Source: Rhodanobacteraceae bacterium (GTDB lineage: Bacteria > Acidobacteriota > Terriglobia > Terriglobales > Acidobacteriaceae). From it: a DNA stretch of 46,664 bases. A model generated the notes under the pieces. That model was not told where the DNA came from, did no database searches, and saw nothing but the letters and a program-made list of their open reading frames with translations. A program made the position numbers and the translations under genes. The number at the start of each line of letters is the position of its first letter. The first letter of the stretch is position 1. The stretch covers positions 1 to 46,664 of the forward strand of contig JANXWZ010000014.1 of assembly GCA_025350865.1 (NCBI GenBank), written 5' to 3'. Below are positions 1 through 8,699 of this stretch, in pieces.

Positions 1-1
1 C

Positions 2-91
2 CCCACTCTGCCCGGCGCGTACACCTGCACGATCACCGCGACTGACGGCTTCCTGGTGCATTCGACGACGTACGCGCTGACGGTGAAGTAA
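2..91 (+). CDS. C-terminal end of a secreted Ig-like/beta-sandwich protein (partial)
   Basis: The reading frame is open from the window edge to TAA at 89-91 and encodes about 29 residues. The pattern PGAYTCTITATDG...TTYALTV resembles the last strands of bacterial Ig-like or fibronectin-like repeats, which commonly end secreted acidobacterial proteins. The rest of the gene is outside the window, so function cannot be assigned. It overlaps the tail of the convergent antitoxin gene by about 59 bases, so the extreme C-terminus of one of the two may be non-native. Confidence 0.5.
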   Translation, partial: PTLPGAYTCTITATDGFLVHSTTYALTVK

Positions 92-467
92 CAGGGGAAG
101 TTCGCTCTTTCGCTGTTCGGGCGACTCTCCGTGGCAGCGTCTGAAGCCGTTCTAGCGTATCCGGGAAGCGAGCCACCAGTTCAACGAAGGTCGCGGCCAG
201 GGGGCTCGCCTGACCGCCCTGCTCCCACTTTTCGACCGTGCGCGGACTGACGCGCAGCATGTTTGCCCACACTGTGCGTGAGACGTTGAATCGCTCTCGC
301 GTAGCCACGAAGAACTCGGCACCAGGTGTCTCCTTGACCTGCGCCAACGGCAGCTTGTGGGTCCGTAACGTGGTCTTTCCTTCGCGATGCGATTTCATCG
401 CGGCGACGGATTCCATCAATTCCGCGCCTATGTCTCTTCGGGCTGTGTTCGATTCCCTCATCTTCAT
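33..467 (-). CDS. HigA2-like antitoxin, XRE-type helix-turn-helix
   Basis: The 144-residue protein has the layout of HigA antitoxins of the Vibrio HigA2 type. An N-terminal segment (EGKTTLRTHKL, around residue 30) would bind the toxin. It is followed by a helix-turn-helix (FNVSRTVWANMLRVSPRTVEKWEQG, roughly residues 60-85). The tail from about residue 110 is basic, Ser/Thr-rich and poorly conserved. Its ATG overlaps the toxin stop as ATGA at 464-467, the toxin-first coupling typical of higBA. It would neutralise the toxin and repress the operon through the palindrome at 858-874. The toxin partner is frameshifted, so this may now be a solitary repressor. Family assignment is firm; activity is inferred. 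Confidence 0.85.
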   Translation of the reverse strand: MKMRESNTARRDIGAELMESVAAMKSHREGKTTLRTHKLPLAQVKETPGAEFFVATRERFNVSRTVWANMLRVSPRTVEKWEQGGQASPLAATFVELVARFPDTLERLQTLPRRVARTAKERTSPVTSPSARTSSNAPGSRQSR

Positions 468-837
468 GTGCCGCCTCCAGTTTTCCTCGCCGCCCGTTCC
501 GCCTCGAGTGCGCGGCGCAACGAATCCTTCACATCTTTGCTGAGATCGTCCGCTTCGTTCTTGTCATAAAGAGTCAGGAGCCAGATCTCCTCGTCGGTCA
601 GGAAGCAGTAGTAGACAATCCTCAGACCGCCGCGTCGTCCCTTGCGCCCCTCCGTGGGTCCTTCCAACGCAGTTTCCGAATGCCGCCCGCTCCGGGAATC
701 ATGTCGCCAGCTTCGGGATTCGCCGCGAGGCTTCGCTGGAGCTGATAGAAGGCCTCGTCATCGAGATAGGTCTCGCGGTGGCGGCTGAAGGCCGGAGATT
801 CGACAAACTGAAAGAACTTCAAAGGGCTTTGACTCAT
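464..837 (-). pseudogene. HigB2/RelE-family toxin, disrupted by a one-base frameshift
   Basis: Two overlapping frames together make one HigB toxin of about 120 residues. The first (from ATG at 837) gives MSQSPLKFFQFVESPAFSRH through AGGIRKLRWKDPRRG, then leaves the family pattern and stops at TGA near 622. The next frame continues with GRKGRRGGLRIVYYC and LLTLYDKNEADDLS, the conserved second half of RelE/HigB ribosome-dependent mRNA endonucleases. Adding one G to the GGGG run (CCCC at 647-650 on the plus strand) would restore a continuous protein. No convincing slippery heptamer is present, so I read it as a decayed toxin or a homopolymer sequencing error. Confidence 0.8.
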
Positions 838-854
838 GGGGGGAAGCCATCACG

Positions 855-884
855 ACTATACCCAAAATGGGTATGGGGCGGCAA
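855..884 (-). promoter_or_regulatory. Probable higBA promoter with HigA operator palindrome
   Basis: On the minus strand TTGCCG (884-879) and TATAGT (860-855) are separated by 18 bases, a plausible sigma-70 promoter reading into the toxin start at 837. Between them and overlapping the -10 is a perfect palindrome, ATACCC-AAAAT-GGGTAT, at 858-874. Such palindromes overlapping the promoter are the usual binding sites of HigA-type antitoxins. Binding is inferred, not shown. Confidence 0.55.
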
Positions 885-933
885 CTGACATTCCGCTGCT
901 TGTTACAATCTCAGTTTGGGCTGAGAGATAAGA

Positions 934-2130
934 ATGCTTCGATTTTCGACGGCTGGAGAGAGTCACGGGGAGGCGCTGGTCGCCCTCGTAAGCGGTTTGC
1001 CGGCCGGAATTCCGGTAGATCAGGTGCGTCTGGACCGCGAACTGTGGCGTCGGCAACAGGGCTATGGACGCGGCGGGCGCATGCGCATCGAGCGCGACAC
1101 GGCCCATATCCTCAGCGGTGTCCGGCACGGCAAGACCATCGGTTCGCCCGTCGCGATGACCCTCGCCAACAACGACTGGAAAAACTGGGAAGAGATTCTG
1201 CCGGTCGAGGCGGGGGACGCCGAAAAGCATAAGGCGGTCAAAAGCCCGCGTCCCGGACACGCAGACCTCGCCGGTTCTTTGAAGTACGATTTCCCCGACG
1301 CCCGTTATGTGCTCGAACGCGCCAGCGCCCGCGAGAGCGCCGCCCGTGTCGCCTGCGGTGCCCTCGCCAAAATGCTGCTTACAGAGTTTGGCGTCGGAGT
1401 AGGGAGCCACGTCATTCGCGTCGGCTCGTCCGAGCTTGGCCGCGACGCTGCCTGGGCTGAGATCGCCGCCTCCAACGCACGGGAAGAGATTCTGCTGAAC
1501 TGCGTTGACCCTGAAGCCGAGGCGCGCATGAAGGCCGAGGTCGACAAGGCCCTGCGAACCGGCGATACCATCGGCGGAGTCTTCGAGGTAGTCGTCCATG
1601 GCCTCCCCCCCGGCGTCGGAACCCACGTCAATTGGGACGAGCGCATGGATGGCCTGCTCGCACAAGCCGTCATGAGCCTGCAGGCCGTAAAGGCTGTTGA
1701 ACTAGGTCGCGGAGTCACTGCGGCTGCCGCGATGGGATCGACTGTCCATGACGCAATCAGCTATGAGCAGGGCGACGCGGAGCCCGAGGATGGCGGCCCC
1801 AAATTCACCAAATTCACCCGCGAAACCAACAACGCCGGCGGCATTGAAGGCGGCATCTCAAACGGCGAGGACGTTGTCGTCCGCGGGTACCTGAAGCCTA
1901 TTTCAACCTTGCGCAGGCCTCTGGCCAGCGTAAGCTTCGAAGGCCGCGAAGTAGTCAAGGCAGCCTACGAACGCAGTGACGTCTGCGTCGTTCCCGCCGC
2001 CGGTGTAGCGGCCGAAGCGATGGTAGCGCTGACGATCGCACGCCTGATGATCGACAAGTTCGGCGGCGATTCGCTGGGGGAGATGAAACGCAATTTTGAA
2101 GCATATCGCGAGCAGATTCGCAGGTTCTAA
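934..2130 (+). CDS. aroC: Chorismate synthase
   Basis: Chorismate synthase converts 5-enolpyruvylshikimate-3-phosphate to chorismate, the last shikimate-pathway step, using reduced FMN. The 398-residue protein is of normal length. It shows the family's N-terminal GESHG, RRQQGYGRGGRM, the SPRPGHADLAG segment, the RASARESAARVACGA segment and the EGGISNGEDV segment. The ATG start is directly followed by the expected LRFSTAGESHG. It is first in a same-strand run with def, fmt and rsmB. aroB lies elsewhere in the window on the other strand, so the aromatic genes are not in one operon. Nothing odd is visible. Confidence 0.97.
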   Translation: MLRFSTAGESHGEALVALVSGLPAGIPVDQVRLDRELWRRQQGYGRGGRMRIERDTAHILSGVRHGKTIGSPVAMTLANNDWKNWEEILPVEAGDAEKHKAVKSPRPGHADLAGSLKYDFPDARYVLERASARESAARVACGALAKMLLTEFGVGVGSHVIRVGSSELGRDAAWAEIAASNAREEILLNCVDPEAEARMKAEVDKALRTGDTIGGVFEVVVHGLPPGVGTHVNWDERMDGLLAQAVMSLQAVKAVELGRGVTAAAAMGSTVHDAISYEQGDAEPEDGGPKFTKFTRETNNAGGIEGGISNGEDVVVRGYLKPISTLRRPLASVSFEGREVVKAAYERSDVCVVPAAGVAAEAMVALTIARLMIDKFGGDSLGEMKRNFEAYREQIRRF

Positions 2131-2154
2131 GCTTTCAGAAAGAGGACGAGAGAT

Positions 2155-2697
2155 TTGGCAAAGAAGGCAGATAAGCCGTACACGGGACAAATCCACCAGG
2201 TGGTAAAGTGGCCCGAACCCGTGCTCGCCCAACGCGGCGACGAGGTCACCGTCTTCGACGACGCGCTGAAACAGCTCGTCGAGGAGATGTTCGAAAGCAT
2301 GTACATTGCGCAGGGAATTGGACTCGCCGCTCCACAGATCGCCATGTCGAAACGCATCACCGTAATCGACGTGAGCTTCAAGAAGAATCCGTCGGACAAG
2401 CTCGCGCTGATCAACCCGGAGATCATCCATGCCGAGGGCAGGCAGGTAGAGGAAGAGGGCTGCCTCAGCCTGCCTGAGATTCGCGAGAAGGTCGTTCGCG
2501 CCGCGAAAGTACGGGTAAAGGCGCAGGACGTGACCGGCAAATGGTTCGAGGTGGAAGGTGAGGAACTGCTGTCGAGAGCGTTGCAGCACGAAATCGACCA
2601 CCTCGACGGCGTACTCTTCATCGACCGCATCAGCCGCCTCAAGCGCGAGCTTGTGCTACGCAAGATTCGCAAGATGCAAAAGAACGGCGAATGGTAG
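2155..2697 (+). CDS. def: Peptide deformylase
   Basis: Peptide deformylase removes the formyl group from the N-terminal methionine of nascent proteins. All three signatures are present in the 180-residue protein: GIGLAAPQ near residue 54, EEGCLSLP near 99 (metal-binding Cys), and QHEIDHLDG near 143 (two metal-binding His and the catalytic Glu). The start is TTG, preceded by AGAGGA at 2141-2146. It lies 24 bases after aroC and upstream of fmt, the enzyme that adds the formyl group, so a functional pairing is clear. Length and motifs indicate an active enzyme. Confidence 0.97.
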   Translation: MAKKADKPYTGQIHQVVKWPEPVLAQRGDEVTVFDDALKQLVEEMFESMYIAQGIGLAAPQIAMSKRITVIDVSFKKNPSDKLALINPEIIHAEGRQVEEEGCLSLPEIREKVVRAAKVRVKAQDVTGKWFEVEGEELLSRALQHEIDHLDGVLFIDRISRLKRELVLRKIRKMQKNGEW

Positions 2698-2753
2698 GCA
2701 CTTCGTGCCATTCTGGACCGCTTCGCGGTGGCTTCGCTCCGCTTGTCCAACGG
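2697..2753 (+). repeat. Cluster of small TTC-loop hairpins between def and fmt
   Basis: The 88-base def-fmt gap holds GGCAC-ttc-GTGCC (2697-2709) and ACCGC-ttc-GCGGT (2717-2729), followed by the similar GGCTTCGCTCCGC. The first stem overlaps the last base of the def stop codon. There is no U-tract, so it is not a standard terminator. It may be an mRNA-processing or repetitive element like others in the window. Confidence 0.5.
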
Positions 2754-2785
2754 GATTGGGTTACGTTGAGAGTGTGGGGTAGGGA

Positions 2786-3712
2786 ATGAAGCTCGTATTT
2801 TGCGGAACGCCGGAATTTGCCGTCGGTACTTTGGAGGCTGTGATCGCCGCCGGGCATGATGTGCGCCTCGTGGTCTGCCAACCGGATCGCGCCGCCGGAC
2901 GAGGCATGGAGCTTCAGCTCGGCGCTGTCAAAGCGGCGGCGCTGCGCCATGGATTGCCGGTGGTCCAACCCGAAAAGATCAAGAAGAATGTCGAGTTTCG
3001 TGAGCAACTTGAGGCGATCGCCCCGGATGCGATTCTCGTCGTCGCCTATGGCCGCATCATCCCCGACTGGATGCTCGCGCTCCCTCGCCATGGCTGCATC
3101 AATCTCCACGGCTCGCTGCTGCCCAAATATCGAGGTGCCGCGCCCATCCAGTGGGCGGTCGCGAATGGCGAGACGAAGACTGGCGTAACGACGATGCTGC
3201 TTGACGCCGGCCTTGATACCGGCCCGATGCTGCTGGCGGAAGTTGTACACATTGCACCGGAAGAGACAGCCGCGGACCTGTTCGAGAGCCTCGCCGACGT
3301 CGGCTCCAGGCTGATGGTGAAAACGCTGAACCACCTGGAATGCGGAACCATTTCGCCGATCGAACAGGATCACACTGCGGCAACCCTAGGTCCGATCCTG
3401 ACTCGGGACGACGCCCGCATGGACTTTTCGCGGACAGCCACCGAGCTGCTGAATCGGTGGCGTGGTTTTCAGCCCTGGCCGGGTGCGTTCACATCGTTAC
3501 GCGGCAAAAAGTTGATTGTGCATCGTATGAAAGTGGTGGCTGGGCACGGTCCCCAGGGCGAGTTGCAGGTTGAAGGTGATCGCCTGCTGGTTGGCTGCCG
3601 CGAATCACTCCTGGAACTGGTTGAGATTCAGATGGAAGGGAAGAAACGGATGGCTGCGGGAGAATTTTTGCGAGGATTTCAAGTGAAGAGCGGCGAACGG
3701 GTGGGGCAGTGA
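2786..3712 (+). CDS. fmt: Methionyl-tRNA formyltransferase
   Basis: This enzyme transfers formyl from 10-formyltetrahydrofolate to initiator Met-tRNA. The 308-residue protein starts MKLVFCGTPEFAV, the typical Rossmann N-terminus. It carries the HGSLLPKYRGAAPIQWA segment near residues 107-122 with the catalytic region, and TGVTTMLLDAGLDTGP near 131-146. The C-terminal tRNA-binding domain follows (NRWRGFQPWPGAF around residue 227). Length is normal. Its stop overlaps the GTG start of rsmB (GTGA at 3709-3712), suggesting translational coupling. The order def-fmt-rsmB is found in many bacteria. Confidence 0.97.
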   Translation: MKLVFCGTPEFAVGTLEAVIAAGHDVRLVVCQPDRAAGRGMELQLGAVKAAALRHGLPVVQPEKIKKNVEFREQLEAIAPDAILVVAYGRIIPDWMLALPRHGCINLHGSLLPKYRGAAPIQWAVANGETKTGVTTMLLDAGLDTGPMLLAEVVHIAPEETAADLFESLADVGSRLMVKTLNHLECGTISPIEQDHTAATLGPILTRDDARMDFSRTATELLNRWRGFQPWPGAFTSLRGKKLIVHRMKVVAGHGPQGELQVEGDRLLVGCRESLLELVEIQMEGKKRMAAGEFLRGFQVKSGERVGQ

Positions 3713-5082
3713 AGAAACGAGTTGATGATCAGGGCCTGGAAGCCGCAGCGCGCGTTCTCGCTGCTGGTGGCCGGGTTCCCAAGAAGTTCGCCAAGGCTCG
3801 TCCGGTGAGTGCCGGGCCGACGATGGCGGCGGCGACCGCAACCGCCAAGATCACGGCAGCACGACGCGTTGCATTTGAGGTGCTGACCTTGGTCGCCGAT
3901 GGTAAGGGCCACAGCGACGAGCTGCTCCACGGCCCTCGCATCGATGACCTCTCCGAGGCCGACAAGCATCTCGCCACCGCGCTCGTCATGGGCGTCCTGC
4001 GTTGGGAAATCGCCCTAGACGCCGCCTGGAGAAAGTTTCTGCAGCGTCCGGACCAGCGTGTAGCCGCGCCAATTGCCCTCGTGCTGCGGCTCGGGGCATT
4101 CCAACTCCTGCACATGGATCGAATTCCCGCCCATGCCGCGATCAGCGAGAGCGTCGAGATGTGCCGCGCTGCCGGTGAGCCTCACGCCTCCGGAATGGTG
4201 AACGCGATCCTGCGCAAGGTCGCGACGGCTCCGAAACCCAAAGAGCCAATCTTCGAAACGACGGCAACCTTTGCTACTCGACTGGGGCATCCGTTATGGA
4301 TGGTCGAGCGCTGGGTCGCCAACTATGGCCGAGAGGCCGCCCTGAAGATTTGCGAAGCGGGGCAGCAGGAGCCGGCGGCTGGAGCACTGTTCGTGGCTGA
4401 TCCCGCCCTGCCCCAAATCGACGATGGCTCGCGGCTGGTCGCGGAGATTGCCGCAGCGGCGTTACCAGTGGTTCAAGGACGGGCGCCGAAGGTCTGGGAC
4501 TGCTGTGCGGCGCCAGGCGGCAAGACATTGGTCCTTGCCGCGCGGACTGCCGGGGCGGAGGTCCTTGCTACCGACGTCAGCGCGAAGCGGATGGCGCAGA
4601 TGCAGGCTCGGCTCCGTCGGTTCAAGTTTGCGGGCGGCGTCAAGACTGAGGTCGCCGACGCGGGCAAGCTGCCGGCTGAGGTTGGGGAGTTCGACCTCAT
4701 CCTGTGCGATGTGCCGTGCAGTGGAACGGGAACGCTCGGGCGGAATCCAGAGATTCGGGCGCGGCTCCGGCCCGAGGAATTGACTCGGCAGGCGGCGCGA
4801 CAGAGGGAGATTCTAACGGCCGCACTAGGCCGGCTGTCTCCCGGCGGGCGGCTCGTCTATTCCACCTGCTCGCTGGAGCCCGAGGAGAATGAGCTGGTCG
4901 TTGCGGCCGTGGCAGACGGATTTACCCGCGTAAGCGTGGCGGGCCTGCTGGGTGAGCTGCCGGGGCTGTCGGTTGACGGCACCGGAATGGTTCGCGATGG
5001 TGCTCTGCGGACGCTGCCCGGTGTGGATGGATGCGATGGATTCTTTGCTGTCGTGCTTGAGCGAACGAAAACCGCACCCTAG
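3709..5082 (+). CDS. rsmB: 16S rRNA (cytosine-967-C5)-methyltransferase RsmB
   Basis: RsmB methylates C967 of 16S rRNA using S-adenosylmethionine. The 457-residue protein has an N-terminal NusB-like RNA-binding domain (about residues 45-180). A Rossmann methyltransferase domain follows: DCCAAPGGKT near 264, DVPCSGTGTLGRNPEIR near 333 and YSTCSLEPEEN near 384. The cysteines in PCSG and STCS are the two conserved cysteines of m5C methyltransferases. The first 40 residues are an Ala/Lys-rich extension, so a later start is possible, but the GTG overlapping the fmt stop fits coupling. Its 3' end overlaps the convergent PASTA gene by four bases. Confidence 0.94.
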   Translation: MKKRVDDQGLEAAARVLAAGGRVPKKFAKARPVSAGPTMAAATATAKITAARRVAFEVLTLVADGKGHSDELLHGPRIDDLSEADKHLATALVMGVLRWEIALDAAWRKFLQRPDQRVAAPIALVLRLGAFQLLHMDRIPAHAAISESVEMCRAAGEPHASGMVNAILRKVATAPKPKEPIFETTATFATRLGHPLWMVERWVANYGREAALKICEAGQQEPAAGALFVADPALPQIDDGSRLVAEIAAAALPVVQGRAPKVWDCCAAPGGKTLVLAARTAGAEVLATDVSAKRMAQMQARLRRFKFAGGVKTEVADAGKLPAEVGEFDLILCDVPCSGTGTLGRNPEIRARLRPEELTRQAARQREILTAALGRLSPGGRLVYSTCSLEPEENELVVAAVADGFTRVSVAGLLGELPGLSVDGTGMVRDGALRTLPGVDGCDGFFAVVLERTKTAP

Positions 5083-5867
5083 TGCGAAAGGGTGATGCGG
5101 ATCGTGTCGGCGCGGGTGACACGGTGGCCGGCGGGCGGGGTCTGGCTGATGATGGTTGCGGCGCTGGCCAGTACGGGTGCCACCGGCATCGCTGCCGGAT
5201 CGGGAGTTGATGCGACCTCGGACTGATCGGGCGATTGCGCGGTAGCAATGTGGAGGCCACCCCCGGCCAGCTTCAGCGATGCTGATCCAATCGTCATCCC
5301 GATAAGGGATGGCATCACGTAGACAGCGAGGTTTGACGCAGTTTCATCATCCGATACTAGAAGAGCCACGCGTGGGCCGTTCAATCCTTTGGAGTTAGGT
5401 GGCGGCGACTGGGCCAGGACTACGCCAGCGGGGGACGGTGCGGGAAGGTGAGCCACCGACGCGAGATCAAGTTGGAGACGTCGCAGAATGAGCGATGCCG
5501 GACGTTCGGTCTGCCCGGTGACGTCTGGAACGGAGACGCTTTGGGGGCCGAGCGACTCGGTGATGCGGACCTGCCAACCTCTCCTCACTCGTGAACCGGC
5601 GGTCGGGGCCTGCGATAAGACGTAGTTCTGGGGCACTGACGGAGCGTAAAAGCGGTTCTCGACAGAGAGGTTCAGTCCCAGGTCACGTGCCGCTGCGGCG
5701 GCGTCCGCGTCGGATAGTCCGGCCAGGTTGGGAACGGAAACTTCCCGGCCATGGATGGCGATGCGCAGCGCGAGAAACGCAAACAGCACGACCACCGCCA
5801 AAACTGTGACGGTGCCAAGGACGGTGGTGACGACACGCCGGATGGTGCGGAGCAGGCCGAACTTCAT
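5079..5867 (-). CDS. Membrane-anchored protein with three PASTA domains
   Basis: The 262-residue protein has a short basic N-terminus, one membrane helix (about residues 16-38) and then three PASTA-like repeats outside the membrane (VSVPNLAGLSDADAAA, VSVPDVTGQTERPAS, VMPSLIGMTIGSASL). Each ends in a QSP or QTPPAG stretch typical of the fold. PASTA domains bind muropeptides or beta-lactams in Stk1 kinases and PBP2x, but there is no kinase or transpeptidase domain here. The likely role is cell-wall binding or sensing; this is inferred. A low-complexity Asp/Ala/Pro stretch sits before the last segment. It converges with rsmB with a four-base overlap. Confidence 0.85.
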   Translation of the reverse strand: MKFGLLRTIRRVVTTVLGTVTVLAVVVLFAFLALRIAIHGREVSVPNLAGLSDADAAAAARDLGLNLSVENRFYAPSVPQNYVLSQAPTAGSRVRRGWQVRITESLGPQSVSVPDVTGQTERPASLILRRLQLDLASVAHLPAPSPAGVVLAQSPPPNSKGLNGPRVALLVSDDETASNLAVYVMPSLIGMTIGSASLKLAGGGLHIATAQSPDQSEVASTPDPAAMPVAPVLASAATIISQTPPAGHRVTRADTIRITLSH

Positions 5868-5883
5868 GGGTATCAGAATACAG

Positions 5884-7332
5884 CTACCGACGATTATCAG
5901 TTGCAGGTTCGGGGTGGATGAGAAGCCGGGAGACGTCGGGAGCAGCTAACTTGTAGGCATTTTCGAGCGACGTAATCACCTGGTGGACCTCCGCCATAGG
6001 GAGTTCGTCGGGCAGCGTACAGTGGCAGTTTACCTGGATGCGATCATGGTGGTTGGCGACCTGAATATCGTGAATATCTAGGATCTGCGGAAACTGGCTC
6101 GCGACATTGCGGAGCGTGTGCGACAGGTGGCGTGCCTGTGCGCGGTCCCGCTCCATCTGTTCCGGCTGCTCAATCGTGGCGGGTTCTGACTCGATGTGAG
6201 TGAGGATTGAGGCGATCGAGGGAACCTCAGCACGAATGTCGGCTTCCAGGCGCGTTACGATCTCGTGGGCTTCACGAAGTGGTAATTTTTCATCAAGTTC
6301 AAGATGAAGTTCCAGATGTAACGCATTGTCATATTGTTGGATAGCGACATCATGGATAGAGAGATTGGCGCGTGAAGCGACGGCCCGAACCCGGTCGTGG
6401 ACCGACTCAGCCAGGGTGGCGGTAGGGACCGAGTGAACCACAACATCGGCGTCCGGCAGCACGCGCTGGATAGCTTCTTTGGCCTCGAAGGTGATCTGCT
6501 CGGCGCGCTGGAAGGTCAAGTTGCGGGGCATGGCCAGCGTCAAATCCGCAAAATACCCCGGCCCCGAGCGGCGGGTGCGGAGGCGGTCGACCGACAGCAC
6601 ACCGGGAATTTCGCCAAGCTCGTGGATAAGTTTCCGGCGAGTCTGGGCAGCGGTCTTCCCCTGTTCGGCAGGGGTTGCATCCAGCAGTGTATCGACAGTG
6701 CGACGGGCCAGCGACCACGAGACGCGCAATATGATCCCGGCCACGACCAATGCGGCGAGGGGGTCGGCGACTTCGAGGGCTGGGCGGTGCAGGAGTTCAC
6801 CCAGTTTCGTGATGCAGAGGCCGAAAAGCACGGCTCCGGAGGCCCACAGGTCGGTGCTGAAGTGGGCGGCGTCAGCGGCCAGGGCATCGGAGTTATGCTC
6901 GGCGGCAACCTTGCGCAGGCTGCGGGCGCGGTTGTAGTCGACGACGATGGACAGGATGAGGACGGCGAAGGGCCAGATCGTGAGCGGAATCTCAAGCTGA
7001 TGTCCGCGGCGAACCAGGCGTTCAGCTGCCTCGAAGATGATCCAGAACGACGAAGCCAGCATCAGGCCCGTTTCGACGAAGGCCGACAGTGACTCGATCT
7101 TGCCATGGCCGTAGGGGTGGTCTTCGTCGGCAGGCCGGTCCGAAACCTGAACGGAGTAGAGGGTGAGGCCGGAGGCGATGAGGTCTATGCCGGAGTGGGC
7201 GGACTCGGACAGGATGCCCAGCGACCCGGTGAGAATGCCGGTGAGCAGCTTGAGCATTGTGACGACAGCGGCAGCCAGCAGGGAGAAGAGTGCGGCGGTG
7301 CGCTTGCTGGAGTGATCGGCCGCAGAGCTCAT
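5884..7332 (-). CDS. Cation diffusion facilitator family transporter with extended C-terminus
   Basis: This is a CDF-type inner-membrane antiporter, probably exporting Zn2+, Co2+, Fe2+ or Mn2+ in exchange for protons. Its 482 residues are long compared with the usual roughly 300. The membrane part covers about residues 12-205, with the metal-site pattern SESAHSGIDL in TM2 and HFSTDLWAS in TM5, and HPYGHGKIESL between TM2 and TM3. The cytoplasmic part contains two consecutive ferredoxin-like dimerisation modules (about 215-300 and 305-375) and then a third similar stretch (about 395-475), rather than the usual one. Substrate cannot be told from sequence. It lies just upstream of the PASTA gene on the same strand. 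Confidence 0.92.
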   Translation of the reverse strand: MSSAADHSSKRTAALFSLLAAAVVTMLKLLTGILTGSLGILSESAHSGIDLIASGLTLYSVQVSDRPADEDHPYGHGKIESLSAFVETGLMLASSFWIIFEAAERLVRRGHQLEIPLTIWPFAVLILSIVVDYNRARSLRKVAAEHNSDALAADAAHFSTDLWASGAVLFGLCITKLGELLHRPALEVADPLAALVVAGIILRVSWSLARRTVDTLLDATPAEQGKTAAQTRRKLIHELGEIPGVLSVDRLRTRRSGPGYFADLTLAMPRNLTFQRAEQITFEAKEAIQRVLPDADVVVHSVPTATLAESVHDRVRAVASRANLSIHDVAIQQYDNALHLELHLELDEKLPLREAHEIVTRLEADIRAEVPSIASILTHIESEPATIEQPEQMERDRAQARHLSHTLRNVASQFPQILDIHDIQVANHHDRIQVNCHCTLPDELPMAEVHQVITSLENAYKLAAPDVSRLLIHPEPATDNRR

Positions 7333-7532
7333 CTGGAGATGGTACAGGGTTTGGGGTTACGGGTCAGCACGCGGCTATCGGGCGGGCTGCGCGGCTGAGG
7401 TAGAGCCATGTAAACCGCGCTTTGGCCCGACGCGATGAGCGGGATCAGGCGCATGGAGGCCACGCAATATAGCGCTGCTCGACGTTAGGGAGTGGCAAAG
7501 ATCAAAGGCAGTCACGTACTCTGGATTTCGTG

Positions 7533-8699
7533 ATGCGACTTCTGAACACAGTCATGGTGGTTCTGGCGGTGGTGCTTCCGGTAGAGCTGACGGGGCAGAG
7601 TTGGTCCCGGATTGCAGTTCCGGAACTGATCAGCCAGCATGAGGCGACGTACAAGGTAGAGCCTGACGGTTATCTGTATTCGATCGTACGATCGGGCACG
7701 AGGCCGAATCTGGTGAACTCGGTGCTGCGGACCCCGGCGAGCCAACCCGGCGAGTGGACAGATATCAGCGGGCGTGGACTTCCAACCGCTCCTTTGTTCT
7801 TAGGGGCCATGGGGATGATGCCCAACGGGACGCTGCTCGTTGTTGTTGCGAAGGGCGAGGGAGGGCTGGCGGATGTGATGTGGTGGAACGGATCGACCAA
7901 GAGTCCGGTGTGGGAGAAGGTGAAGGGTTGGGACGGCATTTCGTCGTCGTATATCTATAACTTCACCAACGATTCCGCTGGGTACACCTATTTCTCGCCG
8001 GCGTGGAGCGGCGATATCTGGAGAAACAATAGGCCGAACTCCATTCATTTCAGCAAGATTGCCAGTAACCTTTACAGTGTTACACGCGGAGGAGCGTCGG
8101 GCCATCCGACGACCGGTGGCATCTATGCGCTCAAAGTGTTCAACATTGGCGACGGCAAAGGCGACATGATGTGGGCATGTGGCGAGGGCGAGTTGGACAA
8201 TATCTCGCTGAAGTTTACCCCGGCGAGCAACACAGCTTTCCTGACGACTGCGGATGGGTACAGCGGGAACTGCACGGCGATCGACCGCAGTCCGGCGACG
8301 ATTCTGGCGCTGCGGACGTCGAAGTCCTTTTGGGATCGGACGCCGACGACGCTGAACAGTATCGATATTGCGACGCGAAAGGTGAAGACCCATCCGAGCC
8401 CATATCCGCAGACGGCAACGTCGTTTCCACCGAACATCCATATGGATGCGGTGGACACGCTGCACTGGATTACCGGCAAGACCTGGATGATTTCGACGCG
8501 GGACAGCAACGATTACAAGAAGATCGATCTCCTGATCTCGCGGGACGACGGCGAGACCTGGACCGATCTGACGGCCGAAGGCGGTTTGGACGAAAGCTGC
8601 AAGGGCAGCAACCTGGCGTTTGGCGCGGTGTCGAACGACAAGTATGTGTTTGCGCGGTGCCAGTCGGGACGGGTGTTGTGGCGGTACGGGCCGTTTTAG
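7533..8699 (+). CDS. Secreted BNR/Asp-box beta-propeller-like protein
   Basis: The protein of about 388 residues has a signal peptide (MRLLNTVMVVLAVVLPVELTGQS) and an Asp-box SRDDGETWTDLT near residue 338, typical of sialidase-like propellers. Two shorter similar strands (PGEWTDISGRGL, SPVWEKVKGW) occur earlier. No catalytic sialidase residues can be recognised, so it may be a non-enzymatic sugar-binding or structural propeller. Two start codons are adjacent (GTG 7530, ATG 7533); I chose the ATG. It converges with ubiE with a four-base overlap. Function is not assigned. Confidence 0.75.
   Translation: MRLLNTVMVVLAVVLPVELTGQSWSRIAVPELISQHEATYKVEPDGYLYSIVRSGTRPNLVNSVLRTPASQPGEWTDISGRGLPTAPLFLGAMGMMPNGTLLVVVAKGEGGLADVMWWNGSTKSPVWEKVKGWDGISSSYIYNFTNDSAGYTYFSPAWSGDIWRNNRPNSIHFSKIASNLYSVTRGGASGHPTTGGIYALKVFNIGDGKGDMMWACGEGELDNISLKFTPASNTAFLTTADGYSGNCTAIDRSPATILALRTSKSFWDRTPTTLNSIDIATRKVKTHPSPYPQTATSFPPNIHMDAVDTLHWITGKTWMISTRDSNDYKKIDLLISRDDGETWTDLTAEGGLDESCKGSNLAFGAVSNDKYVFARCQSGRVLWRYGPF

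Noticed and set aside
642-656. Programmed -1 frameshifting in the higB gene
   Set aside because: There is no X-XXY-YYZ slippery heptamer or obvious downstream pseudoknot; a one-base loss is simpler.
622-837. The 71-residue frame as an independent intact gene
   Set aside because: It is the first half of a HigB toxin whose second half continues in the next frame.
885-909. aroC promoter CTGACA...TACAAT
   Set aside because: The spacing is only 13 bases, too short for a normal sigma-70 promoter.
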